From Competibacteraceae bacterium UBA2792 (GTDB lineage Bacteria > Pseudomonadota > Gammaproteobacteria > Competibacterales > Competibacteraceae), in contig DEHU01000214.1 of NCBI GenBank assembly GCA_002352125.1, positions 1-24,894 on the forward strand: 24,894 nt of DNA, given 5' to 3'. The position numbers and the translations under genes are program-made. Positions within the stretch are counted from its first letter, which is position 1. The number at the start of each line of letters is the position of its first letter. This document shows positions 15,359 to 24,894 of the stretch, piece after piece. Under the pieces are notes generated by a model that did no database searches, was not told where the DNA came from, and was given only the letters and a program-made list of their open reading frames with translations.

Positions 15359-15766
15359 TTATTTGATGTTGCTCTCTTTCTTGCCGCCCAGTAAAGACCT
15401 CAAATCCGCGAATGGATTATAGGTCGCCGCGCCCGGCTGGCGGCCCAAACCGTCGGCCCCGCCACGCCCCATGAGCGCTTCTTCGTGCCGCTGATGCTCG
15501 TTGTCGTGGCAATAAAGACAGAGCAATTCCCAGTTGCTACCGTCGGGAGGATTGTTGTCGTGATCGTGATCGCGATGGTGGACGGTGAGTTCGTGCAGGT
15601 TCTGGCGGTTGAACTCGCGAGTGCAACGTCCACAGATCCACGGATAAAGCTTCAATGCCTGTTCGCGATAGTCGCGCTCGCGCTGTTCCCGATTGCGGCG
15701 GGCGGCGGCAACGATTTGGTCCAGGCCATTGCTATTGGAGGTGGAGGAGGGGGGCTTGGATCTCAT
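15359..15766 (-). CDS. yajD: YajD-family HNH nuclease domain protein
   Basis: 135 residues, very similar in layout to E. coli YajD (115 residues) but with about 20 extra N-terminal residues. The core [11 protein letters not shown] begins a zinc-binding HNH domain: Cys45 and Cys48, the [12 protein letters not shown] block with His63/His64, then [14 protein letters not shown] with Cys83 and Cys86. The C-terminus has the conserved [14 protein letters not shown] proteins are metal-dependent nucleases, but the substrate of YajD is not established. The ATG overlaps the rsmA stop as ATGA, so it is translationally coupled at the end of the lptD-surA-rsmA operon. Confidence 0.93.
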   Translation of the reverse strand: MRSKPPSSTSNSNGLDQIVAAARRNREQRERDYREQALKLYPWICGRCTREFNRQNLHELTVHHRDHDHDNNPPDGSNWELLCLYCHDNEHQRHEEALMGRGGADGLGRQPGAATYNPFADLRSLLGGKKESNIK

Positions 15767-16578
15767 GAATTCGACTCCGATGGATGCACGATAGAATTGC
15801 TCAGCGCCGCAAACGCCGCCAAACTCAGCGTTTCCGGGCGGGCGCCCGGATCGACGCCGGCCATTTCGATTCGAACCGTATCTAATAGGCCACGCAGAGC
15901 GTTGCGCAAGGTCTTGCGGCGTTGGGCGAAGGCCCGCCGCACCACTTCGGCAAACTGCCGCTCATCCTGCACCGCGACCGGCGATGTTTCACGTGGAACC
16001 AAACGCACCACGGCCGACTCCACCTTGGGCGGAGGTCGAAACGCGCCCGGCCCGACCGCGAACAACGATTCCGCCCGGCAGCGATACTGCAACATCACCG
16101 ACAACCGGCCGTAGCTCCCTTCGCCGGGACTCGCCACCATCCGCTCCACAACTTCCCGTTGTAGCATGAAATGCAAATCTTGCAGGTGTTCGGCTTGCGC
16201 GAGCAGATAAAACAACAAGGGAGTGGAGATGTTGTAGGGTAGATTGCCGACGACCCGCAACCGGGGGCCATCGCCGCGCAAGGCGGCGAAATCGAATTCC
16301 AGCGCATCGGCGTGATGAATTCGCAGCGTGCCCGCCGATCCGGCGCAGCGCGCCCGCAACGGCTCCAATAGATCGCGATCCAGTTCCACCACGTCCAGCT
16401 CGCCCACCGCGTTTAGCAGCGGGCCGGTCAACGCACCCAGCCCAGGACCGATCTCTACCAACCGATCACCGGCCACTGGCCGAATTGCCGCGACGATGCG
16501 CCCGATGACGCCGGGATCGTGCAAAAAGTGCTGGCCGAACCGCTTGCGAGGCCGATGCGACCGTTCGGTCGAACTCAC
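15763..16578 (-). CDS. rsmA: 16S rRNA dimethyladenosine methyltransferase RsmA (KsgA)
   Basis: 271-residue cytosolic enzyme that dimethylates the two adjacent adenosines in the 3'-terminal hairpin of 16S rRNA, a late checkpoint in 30S assembly. [11 protein letters not shown] at the N-terminus is the family opening. SAM-binding motif I is EIGPGLG at 42-48 and the catalytic NLPYN is at 112-116. A C-terminal helical domain follows. The length is standard (E. coli 273). It follows surA by 19 bases. In many gammaproteobacteria pdxA lies between surA and rsmA, and it is absent here. A parS-like site (15985-16000) is embedded in the codons for V-P-R-E-T in the C-terminal domain. Confidence 0.97.
   Translation of the reverse strand: MSSTERSHRPRKRFGQHFLHDPGVIGRIVAAIRPVAGDRLVEIGPGLGALTGPLLNAVGELDVVELDRDLLEPLRARCAGSAGTLRIHHADALEFDFAALRGDGPRLRVVGNLPYNISTPLLFYLLAQAEHLQDLHFMLQREVVERMVASPGEGSYGRLSVMLQYRCRAESLFAVGPGAFRPPPKVESAVVRLVPRETSPVAVQDERQFAEVVRRAFAQRRKTLRNALRGLLDTVRIEMAGVDPGARPETLSLAAFAALSNSIVHPSESNS
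15985..16000. other. parS-like ParB binding site within rsmA
   Basis: TGTTTCACGTGGAACC. Read on the minus strand it matches the parS consensus TGTTNCACGTGAAACA at every fixed position except the first. The CACGTG core and both GTT/AAC arms are intact. It lies in the coding sequence of rsmA. The match to a 16-base near-palindrome, together with the second copy at 24314, makes chance unlikely. Confidence 0.75.
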
Positions 16579-16597
16579 GTCGAAACCGAAACGGCGC

Positions 16598-18064
16598 TCA
16601 CTGCGGCGATGTAGATGGCGTCGATACCGCCGCTGCCGGTATCGATGCTGCCGATTGCAGGCGTACCTCCACGTAGGCTTCGTCGCGCAACCGGCGCAGC
16701 AACAGTTCCCATTCCTCGTCGGAGCGTCGCCGGAGCAACGCCTCGCGGGCGCGGGTGCGATCCATTTCGGGAGAAGCCCGGCCTTGGCGACGTTCGAGCA
16801 CCTGAACGATATGCCAGCCGAACTGGGTCTTGAACGGAGCGCTGATCTGGTTCGGTTGCAGCGATTTCATTTCTTGTTCGAACTGGGGAACCAGCATTCC
16901 CGGGGTCACCCAGCCCAAGTCGCCGCCGCGCGCCCCGGATACCTTGTCGTCCGAGTTATCCTTGGCCAAGGTCGCGAAATCCTCGCCGCTCCGAACGCGC
17001 TGGCGCAATTGTTCTAACCGCTGGCGAGCCTCGTCGTCGGACAACTGCGGCGATGTTTTGAGCAAGATGTGCCGGGCGTGGGTTTCCGTCACCAAACCCT
17101 GTTTTTCGGCCGTTGGCGCCCGGGAGTGAACGGGCGTCGCACCACCACCCTTGACTTCCAGCAGCTTGACGATGTGGAACCCGCTGGGGCTGCGGATCAG
17201 TTCGCTGAACTGGCCTGGCCGCAGCTTCGGAACCACGCCGGCGAACAAGGTCGGCAATTGATCGGCGGTCCGCCAACCGAGATCGCCGCCCTCCAGCGCC
17301 TGCCGGCCGGCGGATACGCCGACCGCCAACTGCTGGAAATCGGCGCCCTTGCGCAATTGCGCCACTACGTCGTCAGCCTTGCGTCGCACCGCGTCGATCT
17401 GCTGCGGTGTCGCACCTTCCGGCAAAGCCACCAAAATCTGGGCGATGTGATACTGGCGGGCACCGCCGCTGTCGCTGCCCCCGCCAACGCCTTCTTCGCC
17501 GGAACCGAAGCCATTTTGGCCTACCAATTGGGCTCGCAGGCTTTCCACGTCCTGCTCGGAGACTTGGAGCTGGCTGTCCACCAGTTTTTGCCGCAATCGC
17601 GCGCCCATGATCTCCCGGCGCACATCGTCGCGGAACCTGGCGAAGCTGATCCCATCCTTCTCGACCGTTTGCCGCATCTGGGTCAGATTCATGTTGTTGC
17701 GCTGGGCTAGCGTTTCGATGGCGGCGTTCAGCGTGGCGTCATCCACGGTGATACCGTTGCGCTCAGCGGCTCGAACCTGCAACTGGGCCAATATCAATCG
17801 CTCCAACACCTGATTCTCCAGTACGGAGCGCGGCGGGATCGATACTTTTCGCTGGCGTAACTGACGTTCGATCACGGCGGTAGCCACATCCAGTTCCCGG
17901 CGGGTAATCACGTCGTCGTTGACCACCGCCACGATCGCGTCCAGCGCGTTACCCGGCTCTTCGGGTCCAGGGCCGAACGTGAGTTCCGCGTGGCCGGAAA
18001 TGGGCGGGACGAACAAAAAGAAACACAGCATCAGGGAGTAAAACGGCTTGTTCATGCGGATCAT
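16598..18064 (-). CDS. surA: Periplasmic chaperone / peptidyl-prolyl isomerase SurA
   Basis: 488 residues; E. coli SurA is 428. It escorts unfolded outer-membrane proteins, LptD among them, across the periplasm. A signal peptide ([19 protein letters not shown]) is followed by the N-terminal chaperone domain with [15 protein letters not shown]. Two parvulin domains come next: about 202-305 ([25 protein letters not shown]) and about 327-425 ([36 protein letters not shown]). The C-terminal helix and a Pro/Ser/Ala tail finish the protein. The extra length is a Gly/Ser-rich insert (about 184-201) before parvulin 1, a linker between the parvulins, and the tail. An internal ATG at 18055 is an alternative start. 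lptD ends 16 bases upstream. Confidence 0.96.
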   Translation of the reverse strand: MIRMNKPFYSLMLCFFLFVPPISGHAELTFGPGPEEPGNALDAIVAVVNDDVITRRELDVATAVIERQLRQRKVSIPPRSVLENQVLERLILAQLQVRAAERNGITVDDATLNAAIETLAQRNNMNLTQMRQTVEKDGISFARFRDDVRREIMGARLRQKLVDSQLQVSEQDVESLRAQLVGQNGFGSGEEGVGGGSDSGGARQYHIAQILVALPEGATPQQIDAVRRKADDVVAQLRKGADFQQLAVGVSAGRQALEGGDLGWRTADQLPTLFAGVVPKLRPGQFSELIRSPSGFHIVKLLEVKGGGATPVHSRAPTAEKQGLVTETHARHILLKTSPQLSDDEARQRLEQLRQRVRSGEDFATLAKDNSDDKVSGARGGDLGWVTPGMLVPQFEQEMKSLQPNQISAPFKTQFGWHIVQVLERRQGRASPEMDRTRAREALLRRRSDEEWELLLRRLRDEAYVEVRLQSAASIPAAAVSTPSTSPQ

Positions 18065-18080
18065 CGGAAGAAAGTAGGCG

Positions 18081-20393
18081 CTAATAACGGAGCGTTTGAT
18101 AGCCGAGGATGGAGCTTTGCAGCAGCGTCTCCAGACCGGTACCCAGCCGGGTTAAGCCTTTCAGCTCCAGCTCCACGTAGAAAGCGGTCTGCGATTCGAC
18201 TTCGACCGGGCTGCTGCGATACTGGCGGGCCACGGCCCGCACTGCCCAGCAGCAATCTTCGTATTCCAATCCCGCCAGGGTTTCCAGATTGCGTTCGATG
18301 TTCAAGGCGTGATTCCAGCGGCCCATAATTCGCCATTGCGAACTCAGTGGCCACAACAAGGAAACATCCACCGCTTCGATTTGATCGTCCAAATCCAAGC
18401 CGGGCTGATCGCGGTCCATCAAATAGGATACGTTGACCAACTGGCGCGGATTAGCGTAATAGCGCAGATCGAGCGCAGTGCGCAGCACATCGCTGTTATC
18501 CGGCTCCAGTTGCACGCCGCCTTGCATCGTCCAGCGAGACGACAGATTGAGCTGTCCTTGAGCGATCATGCCGGAATTGGCCGCTGTATCCGGCGGATCG
18601 CCGGGGTTCAGGGTCACCCGGCGATCCTCGAAATACTGGATCTGGCCGATGCTGGCGCGCAACCGCTCGCGGCCGCTGGCTCCATCGATCGCGCGAGTGG
18701 TCAACGCGACGGTCAGTTGATTGGCATCGCCCAGCCGGTCGGCGCCGGTGAAGCGGTTCTGGCGAAACAGCCAGTCGTGATCCCGATCCATCGGGGCGCT
18801 GTCGAAAATGGGGATATCGTCCTGGTCGCGATAGGGCACATAAAGATAAAACAGGCGCGGTTCCAGGGTATGCGTTCCGGCAGCGACGCCCAACCAATCG
18901 GCCTGCAGCGATTTTTCGAAGATCAGGCCACCGTCTATGCTCGCGATCGGCGCGGTGCGCGAAGGCGCATCGTTGGCACCGGATTCGGTGTTGTCGAGCT
19001 TATAACCGGTGTAGCGAAAACCGGCTTGGGGTTTGAGATAGCCCCAAGACCGTTCGAGCGTCCAATTAGCCGTCGGCCACAAATCCAACCGGGTTCCAGT
19101 CACCATGTCAGTTTGCTGGAAATGGACCATTTCTCCGTACAACTGGTAATTCAAACCATTGGAGCTAGGTGGCCACGCACCTTGGAACAACAACTGGGGC
19201 AGGCGTTGGTAGGGTTTGCCGCTGAGCGCAAACAACGAAGGATTCAAAATTTGATAGCCCTGTACCCGCGCCAGTGCCTGCCACCAGTCACCGTAATAGC
19301 GGGCATCCAGATGCCGCTCCAGATAGTTGACGGTCAGAAAATCCAATTCGTTGCTCAAATCCCGGATATAGCCATCGTCCGAAACGTATTCGTAGCGTAA
19401 ATCGGTATAGACGTTCGGCAACGGGGCAGCACGGTCGGCGATGTTGAAAGAGCCGCGATCACCATCGTAACGGTGGTCGTCCGGGATATACTCGATGCCG
19501 ATCTGCCCTTGATGCCAGGGTTCGAGAAACCGGTACTGCATACCCAACAGCAACCCGCGTTCGCTCATCAAGCGAGGCGTCAAGGTCATGTCGCGATTCG
19601 GCGCGATGTTCCAATAATAAGGAACCGATAGATCGATGCCGGTTTCGCTGTCGTAGCCTTGGCGCGGAAACAGAAATCCCGATTGTCGTGCGTCGGTGAT
19701 CGGAAACGACAGATAGGGGAAATAGAACACCGGTGTGTCCCAGAATGCGAGCACGATGTCGCGGGCTGTCCCACGGCCAGTCTCATCGCTCAGCGTCAGC
19801 TTGTGTGCGCGCAGTTCCCAATCTTCCTGGCCGCGCGGGCACGTCGAGTAGGTCGCATCCTCCAATCGGCTCTGGCGCTTGTTCCGGTCCAGCTTCACTT
19901 CTTCGGCAGAACCCTGAGCGTTGCGTTCCGGCAGATAATAATCCGCGTCTTTGAACCAACCGGTCTCGGCGTTCAAATCGACTTCCGCCCGCTTGCCGCG
20001 CAAAGCTTGCCGCGAATCGCCGTAGGTGAATTTGCCTTCCACCTTAGCCCGATTGGCGGGGCGTTCGAGGGTAACGCGATCGGCCCGCAAGCGCTGGTCG
20101 CCACGAGATAGATTGACGTTGCCTTCCAGCACGGATTGGGTCGAGGAAGATTCGGCTTGGTCGGCGGTGGCTTGAATCGGCGCTTCGTCCGGCAGTGGGG
20201 CATTCGGGCTGGCCGGCACGATCTCGCGCGCGAGTTCGTCGGGCTCGCATCGCGCCCACGCATCGGGAGCTTTAGGAGGTTTTGCTTGAACGCCGGCCAA
20301 CGGCAATAGCACCAGTGCAACGCCAACGGCTAATGCTCGGTAATGTGGTGTCACGGAACAGGATTTTACGCGTTGATCAAAGTGCCCTAACAT
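18081..20393 (-). CDS. lptD: LPS-assembly outer-membrane protein LptD
   Basis: 770 residues, standard for the family. With LptE it inserts lipopolysaccharide into the outer leaflet of the outer membrane. The signal peptide ends near VQA (residue 37). The OstA/LptA-like periplasmic jellyroll spans about 85-200 (SVLEGNVNLSRGDQRLRADRVTL), followed by the C-terminal 26-strand barrel region. Cysteines at 49, 185 and a 714-715 pair match the four conserved cysteines whose rearranging disulfides license LptD assembly in E. coli. It is first in the lptD-surA-rsmA-yajD operon, so the barrel and the chaperone that folds it are co-expressed. The 48-base gap to the divergent amgK must hold both promoters, but no clear hexamer pair is visible. 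Confidence 0.97.
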   Translation of the reverse strand: MLGHFDQRVKSCSVTPHYRALAVGVALVLLPLAGVQAKPPKAPDAWARCEPDELAREIVPASPNAPLPDEAPIQATADQAESSSTQSVLEGNVNLSRGDQRLRADRVTLERPANRAKVEGKFTYGDSRQALRGKRAEVDLNAETGWFKDADYYLPERNAQGSAEEVKLDRNKRQSRLEDATYSTCPRGQEDWELRAHKLTLSDETGRGTARDIVLAFWDTPVFYFPYLSFPITDARQSGFLFPRQGYDSETGIDLSVPYYWNIAPNRDMTLTPRLMSERGLLLGMQYRFLEPWHQGQIGIEYIPDDHRYDGDRGSFNIADRAAPLPNVYTDLRYEYVSDDGYIRDLSNELDFLTVNYLERHLDARYYGDWWQALARVQGYQILNPSLFALSGKPYQRLPQLLFQGAWPPSSNGLNYQLYGEMVHFQQTDMVTGTRLDLWPTANWTLERSWGYLKPQAGFRYTGYKLDNTESGANDAPSRTAPIASIDGGLIFEKSLQADWLGVAAGTHTLEPRLFYLYVPYRDQDDIPIFDSAPMDRDHDWLFRQNRFTGADRLGDANQLTVALTTRAIDGASGRERLRASIGQIQYFEDRRVTLNPGDPPDTAANSGMIAQGQLNLSSRWTMQGGVQLEPDNSDVLRTALDLRYYANPRQLVNVSYLMDRDQPGLDLDDQIEAVDVSLLWPLSSQWRIMGRWNHALNIERNLETLAGLEYEDCCWAVRAVARQYRSSPVEVESQTAFYVELELKGLTRLGTGLETLLQSSILGYQTLRY

Positions 20394-20441
20394 CGCATAG
20401 ATTGATTATCGCTGCAATCCACACCGTATGGAGCATGCTTC

Positions 20442-22123
<1,682 letters not shown>

Positions 22124-22128
22124 GCAAC

Positions 22129-22152
22129 CCCGAAATTTGCTTGCGCTTCGGG
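22129..22152. terminator. Weak hairpin between convergent murU and phoU
   Basis: CCCGAA and TTCGGG form a 6-bp stem around a 12-base loop in the 48-base convergent gap. There is no T-tract on either strand, so intrinsic termination is doubtful. Confidence 0.25.
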
Positions 22153-22171
22153 CCAGTCGCCGATCCCCCCA

Positions 22172-22855
22172 TTACGTCTCGTGGCGGACATCCTGTCCCT
22201 CGACCACGAAAATCACGTATTCGGCGAGGTTCTTGGCGCGGTCGGCAACCCGCTTCAGAGCCTTCAGCGCCAGCGCCATGTCGATCACCGTCGCCACCGC
22301 CGGTTCGCTGTCCGGCTCGCTGGCGGCGAGCGAGCGCAAAATGTCCTGGAATACGCCATCCGCTCCGTCGGTACGCACCAATATCCAAGCCTGGTCCACA
22401 TCCAAACGGGCCAAGCTATCGAGCGCGCTTTGGACCCACTGGCTGGCGATAGCGGCCAACTGCTCCACCGCTAGCGGAATGCCTCCTTGCAAATGGCCGC
22501 CCCGCGCGTGAATGTCCAACGTTTTTTCGGCGATGGTTTTGGCTTCGTCGCCGATCCGCTCCAAGTCATTAACCGCCTTGGTCAACGCCATCACCAAGCG
22601 CAAATCGGTACTCATCGGCTGCCGGCGGCTGAGCAGGCGCACGCAGGTCCGATCAATTTCGATGTCCCAACGATTGACGGCTTTGTCGCCTGCGATGACT
22701 TCCTGCGCCGCGACCGCATCGCCTTCCCGAAAGACCGCGACGGCGCGGCCGACCTGCTGCTCCACCGTTCGGCCCATGTCCAGAACCAAGTTAACCAGTT
22801 GCTGGATTTCTACGTCGAAACGTTTGACGGTGTGTTGGCTGTTGGCGAAAGCCAT
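22172..22855 (-). CDS. phoU: Phosphate signalling protein PhoU
   Basis: 227-residue cytosolic regulator made of two three-helix PhoU repeats. It links the Pst transporter to the PhoR/PhoB system and keeps the regulon off when phosphate is plentiful. Conserved metal-binding motifs are visible: EIDRTCVRLLSRRQP and LTKAVNDLERIGDEAKTIAE in the first repeat, and LKALKRVADRAKNLAEYVIF in the second. The start is ATG 22855, because GAGGAG lies nine bases upstream and the protein begins at the family position; the longer open frame upstream is plsC sequence read out of frame. It follows plsC by 26 bases. No pst or phoBR genes are in the window, so its usual neighbours are elsewhere. Confidence 0.95.
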   Translation of the reverse strand: MAFANSQHTVKRFDVEIQQLVNLVLDMGRTVEQQVGRAVAVFREGDAVAAQEVIAGDKAVNRWDIEIDRTCVRLLSRRQPMSTDLRLVMALTKAVNDLERIGDEAKTIAEKTLDIHARGGHLQGGIPLAVEQLAAIASQWVQSALDSLARLDVDQAWILVRTDGADGVFQDILRSLAASEPDSEPAVATVIDMALALKALKRVADRAKNLAEYVIFVVEGQDVRHET

Positions 22856-22881
22856 GACGAATCGCTCCTCTTTGTTCTGGT

Positions 22882-23655
22882 TTATCCGCCAGCCTCCGGC
22901 GACGCGACCGGAACGGCACCGATTCGCACCATGGTGCCCTCGATCCAATCTTCTACTTGCCGGTTCAGTTCCTGAGGCGAACGGCCACTGCTTTCGAGCA
23001 GGGGGCCAAACACCACTTGGATGGTTCCGGGGCGTTTGAGAAATCCCCCGCGCGGCCAGAATTCGCCGGCATTCAGCGCCACCGGAAGAATCGGGCAGCC
23101 GCTGTGGGTGGCGAGCACCGCCCCGCCCAAGCCGTAGCGTTTGCGAACGCCGGGCAAGGTGCGGGTGCCTTCGGGAAAGATCAGAACCCACTGTCCCCGC
23201 TGCAAATGTTTCACGCCTTGCCGGATCACCTGCTTGACCGCCGAGGTGCCAGCCTGGCGATTGATCGCGATCGGCCGCAACAACGCTAGCGCCCAGCCAA
23301 AAAACGGCAACCACAGCAGCTCGCGCTTGATTACCCAAGCTACCGGCGGCAAATACTGGTGGAGAAACAAAGTCTCCCAAGTGGATTGATGCTTGGCCAT
23401 CACGATCACCGGCCGGTCGGGGATATGCTCGACGCCACTTAGCCGGTAATCGATCCCGCACGTAATGCGCAACCACCAAACATTAAAGCGAGTCCAAAGC
23501 TGGGATATCCGGTACCGATGGACGAAAGGGAGGAAAAAACCCAGCACCACCAACGGAGCACAAATCCCTATCGAGACCAGCATACCGATCGAAAACAACA
23601 GCGAGCGCACGAAGCGGTTTGGAATGGACAGGAGGGTCGTGGCTTGAAGAGACAT
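22882..23655 (-). CDS. plsC: Lysophospholipid acyltransferase (PlsC family)
   Basis: 257 residues, inner membrane. It transfers a fatty acyl chain to the sn-2 position of lysophosphatidic acid or a related lysophospholipid. A hydrophobic N-terminal segment (about 16-44) is followed by the acyltransferase domain. The catalytic motif reads HQSTWE (His89, Glu94), the HX4E form found in a subset of PlsC proteins in place of HX4D. FPEGTR is at 160-165, and a late motif with PILPVALNAG follows. It starts 16 bases after gmhB and is probably in one operon with gmhB and phoU. In pseudomonads the equivalent gene (lptA/PA0005) sits beside gmhB and glyS near the origin. Confidence 0.93.
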   Translation of the reverse strand: MSLQATTLLSIPNRFVRSLLFSIGMLVSIGICAPLVVLGFFLPFVHRYRISQLWTRFNVWWLRITCGIDYRLSGVEHIPDRPVIVMAKHQSTWETLFLHQYLPPVAWVIKRELLWLPFFGWALALLRPIAINRQAGTSAVKQVIRQGVKHLQRGQWVLIFPEGTRTLPGVRKRYGLGGAVLATHSGCPILPVALNAGEFWPRGGFLKRPGTIQVVFGPLLESSGRSPQELNRQVEDWIEGTMVRIGAVPVASPEAGG

Positions 23656-23671
23656 GGGTTAGCTCAGACGG

Positions 23672-24214
23672 TCAATCGTTGCAGGCGGTCAGATAGCTGG
23701 CGGCGGCAGCCAAATCGTCGAAGATCTGGACGTTGGCGCAGATTCCCCATTCCCGCTCCAGCGTCCGGACGCCTTTGCCGGTCCGAACCAGCAACGGCCG
23801 GGCGTTGGCCGCCCGAGCCGCCCGGATATCGCGCACGTCGTCGCCAACCACCGGCACCCCTTGCAAGCCACATTTCAGCCGTCGGCCGATTTCCAGCAAC
23901 ATGCCGGGGTTGGGCTTGCGATAGGGGTTGGCCTCATCTACGTCCGGACAGAAAAACACCGCATCGATCAAGCCGCCGACTTCCTGCACCATTCGGTGCA
24001 TTTTCCGGTGAATCAAGTTGAGCGTTTCCAGATCGAACAATCCCCGCACGATGCCCGATTGATTGGTGGCGACCACGACTCGGTAGCCGGCATGATTGAG
24101 ACGAGCAATCGCTTCGAGGCTGCCCGGAATCGGTATCCATTCTTCGGGAGATTTGACGAAAGCGTCGGAATCTATGTTGATGACGCCGTCGCGGTCCAGA
24201 ATGATCAATTTCAT
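23672..24214 (-). CDS. gmhB: D,D-heptose 1,7-bisphosphate phosphatase, GmhB-like, without the zinc-binding cysteines
   Basis: 180-residue HAD-superfamily phosphatase. Typical GmhB removes the C-7 phosphate in ADP-heptose synthesis for the LPS inner core. The nucleophile motif DRDGVIN (Asp7, Asp9), motif II ATNQSG and motif IV GDDVRDI are intact. KSPEEWIPIPGSLEAIARL is typical of GmhB. The loop that usually reads CPHxxxxxCxCRKP reads CPDVDEANPYRKP here: only one of the four expected zinc ligands (Cys89) remains, while the RKP that follows is kept. The gene context (glyS upstream, plsC downstream) is the conserved one. The assignment rests on overall sequence and context; a different sugar- or histidinol-phosphate substrate cannot be excluded. 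Confidence 0.85.
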   Translation of the reverse strand: MKLIILDRDGVINIDSDAFVKSPEEWIPIPGSLEAIARLNHAGYRVVVATNQSGIVRGLFDLETLNLIHRKMHRMVQEVGGLIDAVFFCPDVDEANPYRKPNPGMLLEIGRRLKCGLQGVPVVGDDVRDIRAARAANARPLLVRTGKGVRTLEREWGICANVQIFDDLAAAASYLTACND

Positions 24215-24313
24215 TTATTATCGTCGTGTTCTATCGCGCAACCGGTAAGCCGGGCATCCGTGCTCTGCACCAAGCCGCGCCGAGAAAAATCACTAGCCGC
24301 AGTCCGTGAATAA

Positions 24314-24329
24314 TGTTCCACGTGAAACC
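24314..24329. other. parS-like ParB binding site between glyS and gmhB
   Basis: TGTTCCACGTGAAACC matches the parS consensus TGTTNCACGTGAAACA at every fixed position except the last. It lies in the 185-base gap between glyS and gmhB, a region whose pseudomonad equivalent is origin-proximal and parS-bearing. Confidence 0.8.
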
Positions 24330-24369
24330 GGGCGGGGTTCCCGGATCGAGGCTATACCGCCGGTGCCCC

Positions 24370-24385
24370 TGTTTCATGTAGAACA
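24370..24385. other. Degenerate parS-like sequence
   Basis: TGTTTCATGTAGAACA keeps both outer arms of parS but has two changes in the CACGTG core. It lies 40 bases from the good site at 24314. It may be a decayed or low-affinity ParB site. Confidence 0.3.
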
Positions 24386-24399
24386 CGCGCTTGGCTCCT

Positions 24400-24894
24400 T
24401 CAATCCTGCAAACGCGAGAAATCCGCCACCCGCAGGAACAGGCTACCGAGTTCGTTCAACAAAGCGATGCGGTTGTCGCGCAACGCCGTATCTTCGGCCA
24501 TGACCAACACCCGGTCGAAGAAAGCGTCTACCGGCTCGCGCAGGCTGGCCAGCCGGCTCAGGGCTTCGCCGTAAAGCCCGCTTTCCATCAGGGGCACGGT
24601 CTCGGAGGACAGCTCCACCAACCGCCCGGCCAGCGCCTGTTCGGCCTCCTCGTTCAGCAGATCGGGCCGAACTTGGAACGGGAGTACGGTTTCCACCTTT
24701 TTCAGGATGTTGCGAATGCGTTTGTTGGCGGCGGCAAGACTAGCCGCTTCCGGCAACTCCCGGAACGCGTCGACGGCGCGAACGCGGCGGTCGAAATCCA
24801 GCGGCCGGCCCGGCCGGCATTCCAGCACCGCCTCGAAGGTATCCGCACGTACCCCGCGATCCAAATAATAGCCGCGCAAGCGCTCCATCATGAA
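24400..24894 (-). CDS. glyS: Glycyl-tRNA synthetase beta subunit, C-terminal part (runs off the right edge)
   Basis: The last ~164 residues of GlyS, the beta chain of the tetrameric bacterial glycyl-tRNA synthetase that charges tRNA-Gly and holds the tRNA anticodon-binding region. The visible part is the DALR-like anticodon-binding helical domain, recognisable by MMERLRGYYLDRGVRADTFEAVL, AANKRIRNILKK, and the near-terminal VMAEDTALRDNRIALLNEL. The 5' end of the gene lies beyond the window, with glyQ expected upstream of it. It is followed after 185 bases by gmhB, the usual order in pseudomonads and relatives. Confidence 0.95.
   Translation of the reverse strand, partial: FMMERLRGYYLDRGVRADTFEAVLECRPGRPLDFDRRVRAVDAFRELPEAASLAAANKRIRNILKKVETVLPFQVRPDLLNEEAEQALAGRLVELSSETVPLMESGLYGEALSRLASLREPVDAFFDRVLVMAEDTALRDNRIALLNELGSLFLRVADFSRLQD

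Noticed and set aside
22856..23479. PhoU fused to a 208-residue N-terminal extension
   Set aside because: The extension is plsC read out of frame. A good Shine-Dalgarno precedes the internal ATG at 22855.

Overview
The window looks like chromosomal DNA of a GC-rich gammaproteobacterium. The evidence is a set of core envelope and translation genes in gammaproteobacterial order: glyS-gmhB-plsC, lptD-surA-rsmA, and divergent amgK-murU. A 7Fe ferredoxin FdxA, a CnoX-type chaperedoxin and a YajD HNH protein agree with this. AmgK/MurU argues against an enteric. The exact lineage (for example Chromatiales, Methylococcales or Competibacteraceae) cannot be fixed from this sequence alone.

Layout, left to right. 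(1) 1-3239, minus: a GDT1/UPF0016 cation exporter, a RarD-type EamA transporter, and a membrane PAS-PAS-GAF-GGDEF protein that runs off the left edge. The last two overlap by 4 bases. (2) 3365-3853, plus: a secreted DUF2845 protein with its own promoter. (3) 3896-6893, minus: a tightly packed accessory cassette of a ribbon-helix-helix antitoxin, a 24-codon remnant of a VapC-like PIN toxin, an XPB-like helicase and a DUF790/Bax1-like nuclease. The last two are the bacterial version of the archaeal XPB-Bax1 helicase-nuclease pair. (4) 6982-12597, minus: one 1852-residue secreted multidomain protein (FlgD-like fold, SdrD_B, DUF11, CshA-like and six related ~125-residue repeats, degenerate IPTL-CTERM tail), followed by a strong terminator. 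(5) 12712-15222, minus: a helical-repeat protein of unknown function, CnoX and FdxA. (6) 15359-20393, minus: lptD-surA-rsmA-yajD, with pdxA absent from its usual place. (7) 20442-22123, plus: amgK-murU. (8) 22172-24894, minus: glyS (partial), gmhB, plsC and phoU.

Most genes at 13.9-24.9 kb serve the cell envelope and protein quality control. LptD assembles LPS, SurA folds LptD and other outer-membrane proteins, GmhB makes LPS core heptose, AmgK/MurU recycle peptidoglycan sugar, PlsC makes phospholipid, and CnoX protects proteins. The accessory content is concentrated at 3.9-12.6 kb.

The most notable non-coding signals are two near-perfect ParB/parS sites. One lies inside rsmA (15985-16000) and one between glyS and gmhB (24314-24329), with a degenerate third copy at 24370-24385. 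With the glyS-gmhB-plsC cluster, which lies near dnaA/gyrB in pseudomonads, they suggest that this segment is close to the chromosomal origin. I saw no rRNA, tRNA, CRISPR array or insertion sequence. No gene-free stretch exceeds 300 bases.
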